From positions 1 to 63,068 of the forward strand of contig CAZYUJ010000009.1 of NCBI GenBank assembly GCA_964650705.1: a DNA stretch of 63,068 bases, written 5' to 3'. Positions 41,661 through 50,326 of this stretch are shown piece by piece. The stretch comes from Faeciplasma sp964650705 (lineage in GTDB: Bacteria > Bacillota > Clostridia > Oscillospirales > Ruminococcaceae). A program made the translations under genes and the position numbers. Numbering within the stretch: position 1 is the first letter of the stretch; each line of letters begins with the position of its first letter. The notes beneath the pieces were generated by a model. That model was given only the letters and a program-made list of their open reading frames with translations, made no database searches and was not told the DNA's origin.

Positions 41661-42635
41661 ATGGCTGACACTGCAGTAAAAGCTGTTAAGGTACCTAAGG
41701 AGAAAGCTCCGAAGGAACCTAAGGCTCCCCGTCAGAAGGGCGTAAGAATCCCGTATGAGAGACGTAAGGCACTTTATGGCTATGGCTTCCTCTCTATCTG
41801 GATCATAGGTTCGTTGTACTTCTTCATCAGTCCCTTGATCGTTTCCCTTTGGTATTCCTTCAACGAAACACAGGTAACCTTGGGCGAAATGAAGACAGAA
41901 TTCGTCGGTATTCAAAACTATATCGACGCATTCAGAAAAGACACGGAATACACCGAAGCACTCCTCTCAGTGCTTAAGGACACTCTTTGGAAGACTCCGC
42001 TCATCATCATCTTTGCAATCTTCATCGCTGTTATCTTGAACCAGAAGTTCAAGGGCAGAACATTTGCAAGAGCTGTATTCTTCCTCCCCGTAATCATCGC
42101 AACCGGCCCTGTAATCACCATCATCAACGGTGACATGGACACCTCGGGTTATTCCGGCGGTGCCGATCAGTTCTCCACAATGTTTGAGACTGACATGGCG
42201 GGCGCACTCTTAAACTTCTTGGGCGTATATAATATCAGTGATCAGGTAACGGAAATAATCTCACTGATGACGAGTGATATCTTTAACCTCGTATGGAGTA
42301 CAGGTATCCAGATCATCATCTTCTTGGCAGCACTACAGGGCATCCCTGTATCCGCTAAGGAAGCAGCATCCATCGAAGGTGCTACTGCTTGGGAATTCTT
42401 CTGGAAGATCACTCTTCCTTACATCACACCCATGATCGTCGTTAACTTGGTTTATACCATCGTAGATTCCTTCATAGCTCCCGATAACGCAGTTATGACA
42501 ATCGTTTTGTCACAGGCGTCGAGCTGGAATCACGGCTACTCTGCTGCCATGGCTTGGGCATACTTCCTGATCGTTATTATAGCGCTCGGTATAGTAGTTC
42601 CCATTATAAACAAGTTCGTTTATTACGAAGTGTAA
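41661..42635 (+). CDS. Carbohydrate ABC importer permease, MalF-type (pair 2)
   Basis: A 324-aa CUT1 permease with six helices behind a basic, Pro/Lys-rich cytoplasmic N-terminus (VKVPKEKAPKEPKAPRQKG). The EAA loop is EAASIEGATAWEFFWKITLP, near consensus. Only 2 bases separate it from the DUF5696 stop, and AAGGAGG lies within the end of that gene, so the two are translationally linked. No solute-binding gene of the usual type precedes this pair. Confidence 0.93.
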   Translation: MADTAVKAVKVPKEKAPKEPKAPRQKGVRIPYERRKALYGYGFLSIWIIGSLYFFISPLIVSLWYSFNETQVTLGEMKTEFVGIQNYIDAFRKDTEYTEALLSVLKDTLWKTPLIIIFAIFIAVILNQKFKGRTFARAVFFLPVIIATGPVITIINGDMDTSGYSGGADQFSTMFETDMAGALLNFLGVYNISDQVTEIISLMTSDIFNLVWSTGIQIIIFLAALQGIPVSAKEAASIEGATAWEFFWKITLPYITPMIVVNLVYTIVDSFIAPDNAVMTIVLSQASSWNHGYSAAMAWAYFLIVIIALGIVVPIINKFVYYEV

Positions 42636-42648
42636 AGGAGGGATATGA

Positions 42649-43827
42649 ATGGCTAAAGAAAAAGCTCCTAAGGCTCCAAAGGCTCCTAAGGTAAAGAAAG
42701 TTAAGGAGATGAGTCAGGAAAAGGCTGAAAAGATCTTCGAAAAAGAGCGTAAGGCACGCATCAAGCAGAAGAGAGCAGCTTGGAAGGCTGCCAAGAAGGC
42801 AGGAACCTTAGACGAACGTCAGCTCGCTCCCGAATACATGGCGTATCTCCGCAGAAAGGCAATTTTCGAAAAGGTTTGGCCTATATTCAGATTCCTCATC
42901 CTCTTCGGACTCTGCTTCGTAATTCTGTATCCTCTCATCTACATGGTTTCGACGGCATTCCGTCCCTCTGTTCAGATGACTGACCCCTCTGTAATCTGGC
43001 TTCCTAAGTCACTTACACTCTCGAACATCATCCAGACGTGGGAGGTTATGGACTTCGGCGCGACACTGTTGAACACGGTATTGCTCAACCTCGGCTGCTC
43101 TGTCTTGTCTGTTTGCGTTTGCGCTATCACAGGCTATGGCTTTGCAAGATTCGACTTCAAGGGTAAGGCTATACTGTTCGGCATCGTCGTAATGCAGATC
43201 ATCGTTCCCCCTCAGATCACCGTTATCCCTTTGTATCTCCAGTGGGCATTCTTCGATCCCTTCGGAATCGTTGACGTATTGAAGGCAGGCGGCGCTACTA
43301 CCTTCCTCGGTATCAACATCATCGGTAACCAGGAAAAGACTGACTTCTATATCTCACTTATCGACAACCCTGTTGTTATGTATGCTCCTGCGATTTTCGT
43401 TAACGGTATCAAGTCCGGACTCTTCGTATTCATCTTCAGACAGTTCTTCAAGGGTCTTCCCAAGGAACTCGAAGACGCAGCATACCTCGACGGATGCGGA
43501 CCTATCAAGACCTTCCTTAAGGTCATGGTACCTAACGCTTCCGCTTCCTTCCTTACCGTATTCCTCTTCTCGATCGTATGGTATTGGAATGACTACTATG
43601 TAAGCTCGACGTTCTTCATCAATAACCACACTGTTTCGCTCGCTTTACAGAAGCTCTCGGCAACACTTGATGCTCAGCTCTTCAACAACGCACAGGTTGG
43701 TACGAGAAAGAAGATCGTATGGCTCGAATCGGGCTGCTTGCTCACGATCACACCTATCCTCGTCATGTACATATTCTTGCAAAAGCACTTCACAGAAGGC
43801 TTGGCAAGATCCGGTTTGGTTGGATAA
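42649..43827 (+). CDS. Carbohydrate ABC importer permease, MalG-type (pair 2)
   Basis: A 392-aa permease, about 100 residues longer than usual. The excess is an N-terminal cytoplasmic extension (about 1-75) dominated by Lys, Ala, Pro and Glu (KAPKAPKAPKVKKVKE, then a charged helix). The membrane domain has six helices and the EAA loop DAAYLDGCGPIKTFLKVMVP. AAAGGAGGG precedes the ATG. It closes the operon; a terminator follows within 14 bases. The extension could bind nucleic acid, phospholipid or a partner subunit; nothing in sequence decides this. Confidence 0.92.
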   Translation: MAKEKAPKAPKAPKVKKVKEMSQEKAEKIFEKERKARIKQKRAAWKAAKKAGTLDERQLAPEYMAYLRRKAIFEKVWPIFRFLILFGLCFVILYPLIYMVSTAFRPSVQMTDPSVIWLPKSLTLSNIIQTWEVMDFGATLLNTVLLNLGCSVLSVCVCAITGYGFARFDFKGKAILFGIVVMQIIVPPQITVIPLYLQWAFFDPFGIVDVLKAGGATTFLGINIIGNQEKTDFYISLIDNPVVMYAPAIFVNGIKSGLFVFIFRQFFKGLPKELEDAAYLDGCGPIKTFLKVMVPNASASFLTVFLFSIVWYWNDYYVSSTFFINNHTVSLALQKLSATLDAQLFNNAQVGTRKKIVWLESGCLLTITPILVMYIFLQKHFTEGLARSGLVG

Positions 43828-43840
43828 TATTTATTATAAG

Positions 43841-43875
43841 AAACTGCTGTCCCTCCGGGCGGCAGTTTTCTTTTT
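43841..43875 (+). terminator. Terminator of the importer operon
   Basis: AAACTGCTGTCC (43841-43852) pairs, with G-T wobbles, with GGGCGGCAGTTT (43857-43868), followed by TCTTTTT. Confidence 0.85.
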
Positions 43876-43884
43876 ACTATGAAA

Positions 43885-43916
43885 GTATAGCCAAACGGCA
43901 AATTTTGTGCTATACT
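43885..43916 (+). promoter_or_regulatory. bioY promoter with overlapping dyad
   Basis: An extended -10 TGCTATACT (TATACT at 43911-43916) without a clear -35. A dyad GTATAGC (43885-43891) / GCTATAC (43909-43915), with 17 bases between arms, overlaps it and could be a repressor site. It does not match the usual BirA operator. Confidence 0.5.
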
Positions 43917-43943
43917 GATTAAAACATTGAACAAAGGTGGAAT

Positions 43944-44453
43944 ATGAAACACACAAATTTGATGCAAAGTGCGTTGCTTGCGGCGCTTTTGTGCATCATC
44001 TCGCCGTGGGTGATACCCGTCGGAACCATACCGCTGTCGCTTGCAAGCTTCGGAATATACACAGTCTGTTCGCTTGTCGATCTGAAAAGATCGGTCTTAG
44101 CGGTCGTGATATATATTATTCTCGGCTCAGTAGGGCTCCCGATATTTGCGGGATTCATGGGCGGCGCACAGGTCATTTTAGGGCCTACCGGCGGATATAT
44201 CATCGGTTATCTGGCTGCTGCGGTGATGATCCCTATACTAAGTGACAAAATTGATCTGTTTTCGACATTATGTATATCAACTTTGGTAATATACCTCTTC
44301 GGAACAGCGTGGTACATCGCCGTTACGGGGACGGAAATATTGCAGGCGATAGTTGTTTGTGTCCTTCCGTTTATAATAACAGATTTAATAAAAATCGGTT
44401 TGGCGTGCTTTTGTGTGCCAAAGATCAAGACAGCATTGAAAGGAAAGCTTTGA
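43944..44453 (+). CDS. bioY: Biotin transporter substrate-binding subunit BioY
   Basis: BioY, the S component of an ECF-type biotin importer, 169 aa with six membrane helices. The family core GSVGLPIFAGFMGGAQVILGPTGGYIIGYL is present, including the G-P-T-G-G-Y biotin-binding stretch. The ECF energising genes are not in the window. AAAGGTGG precedes the ATG. The mannanase-like gene starts 3 bases after the stop, an unexpected operon partner. Confidence 0.95.
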   Translation: MKHTNLMQSALLAALLCIISPWVIPVGTIPLSLASFGIYTVCSLVDLKRSVLAVVIYIILGSVGLPIFAGFMGGAQVILGPTGGYIIGYLAAAVMIPILSDKIDLFSTLCISTLVIYLFGTAWYIAVTGTEILQAIVVCVLPFIITDLIKIGLACFCVPKIKTALKGKL

Positions 44454-44456
44454 GTG

Positions 44457-46061
44457 ATGTTTAAACGTATATTTTGCATTGTAACGGCGATGCTTTTGCT
44501 CTGTGCCTGTGGGGCGGAGTCGGCGCCTGTCGGCGGAACACCTTCGAGTGAGGATATATTGGAGGATCAGCCGCTGATCTCCGGCGACGTGACCGACGAG
44601 GTGCCTCCCGAAACCAGACCCGAGATAACCGAGCCGACGTTTAATGTTCCCGAATACAGCGAGGCGGAAATCGAAGCTGTTGAGGTTGACGTTCAGTATT
44701 GCCTTCAGATGTATCAGGCTGAGGACGGCGAGCTTTCGGGATTTTCGGCTATTTCGGGCTTCAGAGAAGGATATATCGGCAACGGTTATGTCTCAGGCGT
44801 ATCGCTTGAGGGCAGCGAGCTCAGAATAACCGTCGGTGCGGTGTCTGACCAGCATTATAATATCACGCTTTGCGCGGCATCAAACCAGCCGTTGACAGGT
44901 ATTATGTATATCGACGGCACGGCTGTGGGCAGATTCTCTCTTTCGGGAAGCGCAAGCTTCGAGGCTGTTAAGTTTGAGAACATCTTTCTGTCCGAGGGGG
45001 AACACACCGTCAGCTTCGGAAAGCTCACGGCAGAAGCGGATATTGACTATATAATCCTTGAGGATACGGGCGCGGTGGCTGATTTTCTTTATGACGTTGT
45101 CGGTGTTCTTTCAAACGGCAAGGCAAGCGAAGAAGCACGCGAGCTTTATGACTATCTTTGCTCAAGCTATGGCGAGGTCACACTCACGGCACAGCAGTGC
45201 TCACAAGGCTCAAACGATGAGATATATGAGATTTTGAGGTATACCGGCAAATATCCTGCGATACGGTTCGGAGAAATGATGAACTATGGCTGTGACATCG
45301 ACAGCGGCGACATTGAATATGCCATAAACTATGCACAGAACGGCGGGATCGTCGGCTATGTCTGGCATTGGGTGAAGGGCGGCTCGATATATGCCGAGAA
45401 GTCTGATTTCGATCTGTCTGAGGCTGTTAATGCTCATGATATTGCACGCCTCAGCGAAGCAAAGCTAAGCGAGCTTTATGAAAGCGGGGGAGTGAGCGAC
45501 GAAAGCATCTCACTCTTAGAGGATATCGACAAGATAGCCGAGCAGTTTACCCGCCTTAAGGAGCTTGACATCCCCGTTTTGTTCAGACCTTTGCCCGAAG
45601 CAAGCGGCGGATGGTATTGGTGGGGTGAGGATAAGGATGCTTATCTGTGGCTGTACAAGCTCATCTACTATCGCTTGACCGACTATTGGCATCTTGACAA
45701 TATCATCTGGGTGTGGAACGGTCAGAGCACGGATTGGTACGTCGGCGACGAATGGTGTGACATCATCTCACTGGATATATATGATTTCAGCGGTGAGATG
45801 TGGGACAACTCCTCAAGAGTAAATCTTTTGCACAAAATGAGCGAAATATCTCAAAACAAGCCGATAGTTATAAGCGAGTGCAACGTGTTGCCGAGACCTG
45901 TCAGCATGGCACAGGACAGAGCTTTTTGGGGCTATGCCTGTGTGTGGTCGGGTGAATATGTGTCCGAGTCAGACGTGTTCGGCGGGGACATGACAGAATC
46001 CGAGTGGGTCATGTTCTATAACTGCTCCAAAACGATAACAAGAGAAGAGATCGCATATTAA
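44457..46061 (+). CDS. GH26 beta-mannanase-like lipoprotein with N-terminal CBM-like domain
   Basis: A surface lipoprotein of 534 aa (lipobox LCAC, Cys18). An acidic Pro/Thr linker (about 20-80) is followed by a beta-sandwich resembling CBM35 (about 85-200, QAEDGELSG ... YIDYIILED-type ending) and a GH26 (alpha/beta)8 domain (about 205-534). The acid/base is Glu381 in RPLPEASGGWYWWG (most family members have RPLHE) and the nucleophile is Glu474 in VISEC, 93 residues apart as expected. The product probably cleaves beta-mannan or a related hemicellulose outside the cell. ATG 44457 has AGGAAAG upstream. The link to bioY is unexplained. A terminator follows. Confidence 0.88.
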   Translation: MFKRIFCIVTAMLLLCACGAESAPVGGTPSSEDILEDQPLISGDVTDEVPPETRPEITEPTFNVPEYSEAEIEAVEVDVQYCLQMYQAEDGELSGFSAISGFREGYIGNGYVSGVSLEGSELRITVGAVSDQHYNITLCAASNQPLTGIMYIDGTAVGRFSLSGSASFEAVKFENIFLSEGEHTVSFGKLTAEADIDYIILEDTGAVADFLYDVVGVLSNGKASEEARELYDYLCSSYGEVTLTAQQCSQGSNDEIYEILRYTGKYPAIRFGEMMNYGCDIDSGDIEYAINYAQNGGIVGYVWHWVKGGSIYAEKSDFDLSEAVNAHDIARLSEAKLSELYESGGVSDESISLLEDIDKIAEQFTRLKELDIPVLFRPLPEASGGWYWWGEDKDAYLWLYKLIYYRLTDYWHLDNIIWVWNGQSTDWYVGDEWCDIISLDIYDFSGEMWDNSSRVNLLHKMSEISQNKPIVISECNVLPRPVSMAQDRAFWGYACVWSGEYVSESDVFGGDMTESEWVMFYNCSKTITREEIAY

Positions 46062-46066
46062 GAGGC

Positions 46067-46094
46067 TTCGCCGCATGGAATTCCGTGCGGCGAA
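46067..46094 (+). terminator. Terminator after the GH26 gene
   Basis: TTCGCCGCA (46067-46075) pairs with TGCGGCGAA (46086-46094). The loop holds GGAATTCC, and a T-rich TTTATTTA tail follows. Confidence 0.8.
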
Positions 46095-46167
46095 TTTATT
46101 TACAATTCGGAAACAATATGTTGTAAAAAATATTACGTTGTTTTGTCCGTTTTGTTCCAAAAAGCTA

Positions 46168-46196
46168 TTGTATCGTGGAAAGATATTTGGTAAAAT
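46168..46196 (+). promoter_or_regulatory. Promoter of the MacA-like/FtsX operon
   Basis: TTGTAT (46168-46173), 17-base spacer, TAAAAT (46191-46196), 47 bases before the adaptor ATG. Confidence 0.65.
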
Positions 46197-46243
46197 TACT
46201 ATAAGGCGAAATACACGCCAAATTGAAAGGATGAACGCACAAT

Positions 46244-47290
46244 ATGAAACTCTCAAAATCCATTTTGCTTGTTTTGATAGCTGTTACAATGTTTGTAATG
46301 AGCGGTTGCTATTTCCTTCCCGAGGAAGAGGAAGTTTTGGACGCTCCCGTTGTTAAAGCAAGTGAGGTATCCTACACAACAACTACTGCCGAGCTCAAGG
46401 ACATTACAAAACAGATCCTTACAGCGGGCAAGATCGCTTCCGGCACAGAATATAACGCAAGATTTTCCGAGATCGGCGGCAACATCAAGGCTGTTTACGT
46501 TGCAGCAGGTGACACCGTTGAGGTCGGTGATCTTATCGCTGAATTCGAGACATATGAGCTTGATAAAGAGCTCGAGATCATGGAGCTCGAGATGAAACGC
46601 GAAGAGCTTGAATATGAGATCGCCATCGAAAAGGGCGAGAGCGAGAACGTAAAGGCTAAGGAGCTTTTGGACATTCAGCTTTTGCAGAATGAGCTTGACA
46701 AGCTTTATGCTGAAAAGGCAGCAGCCAAGCTTTATACCGACGTCGCAGGAACCGTTTCTTACGTAAAGACCTGTTCACCCGGTGACTGGATCAACGCAGG
46801 TGAAGTTGTTGCGACCGTTATCGACATAACCGACCTCTATATCGAGATCAAGCCCAGCGAAAGTATCAGCGAATTCATGGCAGGCAGACCCATAACCATC
46901 AGATATGAGGGCGAATATTACGAAGGAACCATCGTTGAGACCAAGACCACAAAGGTTTGGGACGAAACAACAGGCTCGGCAAAGCTTGATGAAAACGGCG
47001 AAGAGGTCGTTGGAACCGAATCCGAAAGAGTTATCGTGAAGTTTAACGACATGATCCCCGAATCCTCTGCTGTCGGCAACATCGCGGACACCCTTTTGGT
47101 TCTTGACAAGCGTGAAGGCGTTATCGTTATTTCCGCCAACCTCATCAAGAAGGTCAACGGCGTCAGCTGTGTATACGTATTTGAAAACAACGAAAAGGTT
47201 CAGAGAAACATAACCACCGGCTTACAGAGCGGTTCACTTGTTGAGATCACATCCGGACTTGAAGTGGGCGACGAGATCATCATCAGATAA
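46244..47290 (+). CDS. MacA/HlyD-type efflux adaptor lipoprotein
   Basis: A periplasmic-adaptor-type protein of 348 aa, tethered as a lipoprotein (MSGC, Cys22), as is usual in monoderms. The biotinyl-lipoyl-like half motifs flank a helical hairpin: GGNIKAVYVAAGDTVEVGDLIAEFE, then a coiled coil of about 60 residues (about 105-165), then DVAGTVSYVKTCSPGDWINAGE. A beta-barrel and a membrane-proximal domain finish the protein. It acts with MacB-like FtsX permeases. The permease gene follows after 36 bases, but no ATPase gene is adjacent. Confidence 0.9.
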   Translation: MKLSKSILLVLIAVTMFVMSGCYFLPEEEEVLDAPVVKASEVSYTTTTAELKDITKQILTAGKIASGTEYNARFSEIGGNIKAVYVAAGDTVEVGDLIAEFETYELDKELEIMELEMKREELEYEIAIEKGESENVKAKELLDIQLLQNELDKLYAEKAAAKLYTDVAGTVSYVKTCSPGDWINAGEVVATVIDITDLYIEIKPSESISEFMAGRPITIRYEGEYYEGTIVETKTTKVWDETTGSAKLDENGEEVVGTESERVIVKFNDMIPESSAVGNIADTLLVLDKREGVIVISANLIKKVNGVSCVYVFENNEKVQRNITTGLQSGSLVEITSGLEVGDEIIIR

Positions 47291-47326
47291 TTTCGCAGGC
47301 TTTCACATATATTAGGAGGAAAGAAA

Positions 47327-50182
47327 ATGCTCACTTTACTTTACAGAAAGATGCGCAATACAAAGTGGATGGTCATTTGTCTTCTCGTCGGATTTATTAT
47401 GGCAACAGCCATGACAAGTACGATCCCGATATATATGCATGCATCCTTACAGAGAATGCTCATCAAGGATATGCAGGCATATCAGGAAGAATACAACGAG
47501 TATCCCGGTGTATATGCGGTCACAAAGACTATCGTGAGCGGCACATCGGCAAAGAATCAGCGTGCAGCGGTCAACAACACCTACGCTAATTCGGCAAACC
47601 GATTCAACCAGCTTTTGGTGCCGTTCTTGAATTATAAATGCTATACATATGATTCTTATCTTTATGTAACCAACATCGAGTCAGACGAGCTTTCTTTGCT
47701 CAAGCTCGGTGCAATGACAGAGCTTGACGGTCACATTGAGATCATTGAGGGAAGAATGTATGAGCCCGGAAAGCGTGATGACGGCGTTTATGAAGTCATC
47801 TGCACAAAGATGGGCTTGCAGACTGCTCAGATCACGATGGGACAGATCTATGAGGTCGCAAACATTTTGGATAAGAGCGATGTTCCCGGAACCGTCAAGA
47901 TCGAGGTCGTCGGTGTGTTTGATATCACCAATGAGACCGACACCTATTGGTCGGAAGGCTTGACAAACTATGACAACACCTTCCTCACCGACTTTGATAC
48001 GCTTATCGGTAACGAAAATAAAGAAACCGGCGTAAGTGCCGCTGACGGCATCATTTACACAGGCGTTGTTAACATCACTTCTGTTGAATGCCGCTATATT
48101 ATTGACTATCACAACATGGACATGAACGTTATCGGCCATGTTCAGAACTGCTTTGAGGCACACAAGGAAGCTTATAAGAGCGAGAACACAAGCTTTGTGG
48201 TCCCTGCACAGGAAGTTTTGGAGTCATATGCCGACAAGGCGGCAACTGTGGAATACATTCTTTTAATGCTTGATATTCCTGTTTGCTTGATGCTCGTCTT
48301 CTATCTTTTCATGGTTTCTCAGCTCAATATCGAATCGGAAAAGAACGAGATCGCAATGCTCAAGAGCCGCGGCGCTTCCTCTTGGCAGATCGTTAGGATC
48401 TATGCTTATGAGACGCTTATTTTGGGCGCTATATCAGCACTTATCGGCCCGTTCGTCGGATTGGGACTTTGTAACATCTTGGGTGTCTCCAACGGATTCT
48501 TGGAATTCGTTAACCGTCCCGCTCTTCAGGCAAAGCTCTCGCTCACGGCATTCTTATATGCTGTTGCGGCGGTTGCGGTGTTCTTCATCACCACCTTGGT
48601 GCCCGTTGTTCCTGCATCGAAGATATCCATCGTTGCTCACAAGCAGCGCAAGGCAAAGAGCTCCGACAAACCGTTCTGGAAGAAGATGTACCTCGATTTC
48701 CTCTGTGTGATCCTGCCCGTTGTTTGGCTTTGGTATTATAACCGACAGCAGGAAAAGCTTATTGAGCAGGGCATTCAGGAAACCATCACAACGATGAACC
48801 CGCTTATGTTTGCGGCTTCCACAGTGTTCATTTTGGGCGCAGGATTGGTTTGTGTAAGACTTTATCCCTATTTCATCCGACTTGTTTATGCTATCGGTAA
48901 GAAGAAGTGGTCGCCTGCGGCGTATATTTCGCTCAACAATATCGGCCGTTCCTCTTCGGGAAGAGAACAGTTCATCATGATCTTCCTCATCCTGACTGTT
49001 GCACTCGGTATCTTCTCGGCTAACACTGCACGAGCTATCAACCGCAACACCGAAGAGAGAATCAGATATAACCTCGGCGCTGACCTTGTTATCGAAGAAG
49101 CTTGGAAGACCACCAGAGTTAAGGTCTATTCGGAAGAAGACGGCGGCGAGACAAGCGTTACTCAATATACCGAGCCTGTATTCGAAAGATATGAAAATCT
49201 CGCAGGTGTTGACGTAGCGACTCCCGTTTTCAAGCGCGACACCGTTCAGCTCAGATATAACGACAAGACACAGACAGACTGTCAGGTAATGGGCATCGTT
49301 GCCCACCAGTTTGCAGAGGTCTGTTGGTTCAGAGATAACCTCTTGCCCGTTCACATCAACTATTATATCAACGCTTTGAGCGAGTGCCAGGACGGCGTTA
49401 TCATCTCCTCCTCCTATCAGGAAAAATACGGCGTCGGCTTGGGCGACAGGATCTCTATCAAGTGGAGCAAGAACGACTGGTTCGAAGCCACCGTTGTTGC
49501 AGTCGTTGATTACTGGCCGAGTATGAATCCCAATGAGCTCAATTCCTCCGGCGATAAGCGCGACTTCGTCATCCTTAACTATGATTACATCAATATTATG
49601 ACCATCACTGAGCCCTATGAGGTTTGGTGCTCGCTTGAAGAGGGCGCAACCGTTGCTGAGCTTTATGAATCTGTAGTTGATGCCGGCATCACTGCGACAA
49701 GACTCGACGTTGCTTCCCAGCTCGTGACCTCCTCTAAAACAGATGCTGTTTTACAGGGCGTTAACGGCGCTCTCACATTGGGCTTCATCATCATAATGGC
49801 GATGTGCTTCATCGGCTTCTTGATCTATTGGATCCTTTCCATCAAGGGAAGAACGCTCCAGTTCGGTATCCTGAGAGCTATGGGTATGTCCTTCGGTGAG
49901 ATCATCTCGATGATCGTATATGAGCAGATCCTCGTATCCGGCGTTTCGATCTTCCTTTCGATCATCATCGGCGGCATCGCTTCCGATCTGTTCGTACCGC
50001 TCTTCCAGGTGCTCTATAACGTGACCGATCAGGTTCCTCCTTTCGTTGTCGTATCCGAAAGAAGCGACTATATCAAGCTTTATGTCATCGTTGGCATTAT
50101 GCTCTTGGTTGGCTTTGCGGTTATCGCAAGACTTATCAAGCAGATCAATATCAACAAGGCTCTTAAGCTTGGCGAGGATTAA
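47327..50182 (+). CDS. Large FtsX-type ABC permease with two FtsX modules
   Basis: A 951-aa membrane protein. One N-terminal helix (about 15-35) is followed by an extracytoplasmic domain and a first FtsX module (about 305-460, with SEKNEIAMLKSRGASSWQIVRIYAYETLILGA). A helix pair, a second large extracytoplasmic domain and a second FtsX module (about 820-945, with KGRTLQFGILRAMGMSFGEIISMIVYEQI) complete it. The paired '(L)K-x-x-G-x-x' coupling helices mean one chain can form the whole permease, needing two ATPase subunits. Two LolD-type ATPases without a permease lie at 30.2-31.9 kb. Function is probably export or extraction of a peptide, lipid or lipoprotein. AGGAGG precedes the ATG; a terminator follows. 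Confidence 0.9.
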   Translation: MLTLLYRKMRNTKWMVICLLVGFIMATAMTSTIPIYMHASLQRMLIKDMQAYQEEYNEYPGVYAVTKTIVSGTSAKNQRAAVNNTYANSANRFNQLLVPFLNYKCYTYDSYLYVTNIESDELSLLKLGAMTELDGHIEIIEGRMYEPGKRDDGVYEVICTKMGLQTAQITMGQIYEVANILDKSDVPGTVKIEVVGVFDITNETDTYWSEGLTNYDNTFLTDFDTLIGNENKETGVSAADGIIYTGVVNITSVECRYIIDYHNMDMNVIGHVQNCFEAHKEAYKSENTSFVVPAQEVLESYADKAATVEYILLMLDIPVCLMLVFYLFMVSQLNIESEKNEIAMLKSRGASSWQIVRIYAYETLILGAISALIGPFVGLGLCNILGVSNGFLEFVNRPALQAKLSLTAFLYAVAAVAVFFITTLVPVVPASKISIVAHKQRKAKSSDKPFWKKMYLDFLCVILPVVWLWYYNRQQEKLIEQGIQETITTMNPLMFAASTVFILGAGLVCVRLYPYFIRLVYAIGKKKWSPAAYISLNNIGRSSSGREQFIMIFLILTVALGIFSANTARAINRNTEERIRYNLGADLVIEEAWKTTRVKVYSEEDGGETSVTQYTEPVFERYENLAGVDVATPVFKRDTVQLRYNDKTQTDCQVMGIVAHQFAEVCWFRDNLLPVHINYYINALSECQDGVIISSSYQEKYGVGLGDRISIKWSKNDWFEATVVAVVDYWPSMNPNELNSSGDKRDFVILNYDYINIMTITEPYEVWCSLEEGATVAELYESVVDAGITATRLDVASQLVTSSKTDAVLQGVNGALTLGFIIIMAMCFIGFLIYWILSIKGRTLQFGILRAMGMSFGEIISMIVYEQILVSGVSIFLSIIIGGIASDLFVPLFQVLYNVTDQVPPFVVVSERSDYIKLYVIVGIMLLVGFAVIARLIKQININKALKLGED

Positions 50183-50190
50183 TAAAAATA

Positions 50191-50221
50191 AATCTCCCTC
50201 ACTTAGTGGGGGAGATTTTTA
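50191..50221 (+). terminator. Terminator after the FtsX permease gene
   Basis: AATCTCCC (50191-50198) pairs with GGGAGATT (50210-50217), followed by further T. Confidence 0.85.
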
Positions 50222-50285
50222 TATCCGCCTGTATTCATTAATGCTCAGCTCGATGGCTGAGGCTTGCTTCATTTTTGAAAGGCAT

Positions 50286-50326
50286 AAAGAAGACTATGAC
50301 CGATTATGATTCTCATAGTCTTCTTT
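50286..50326 (-). terminator. Terminator overlapping the end of the XRE regulator gene
   Basis: A perfect 14-bp stem (50286-50299 with 50313-50326). One arm is the last 14 bases of the XRE gene including its stop codon, and on the minus strand the distal arm ends in CTTCTTT. Confidence 0.7.
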
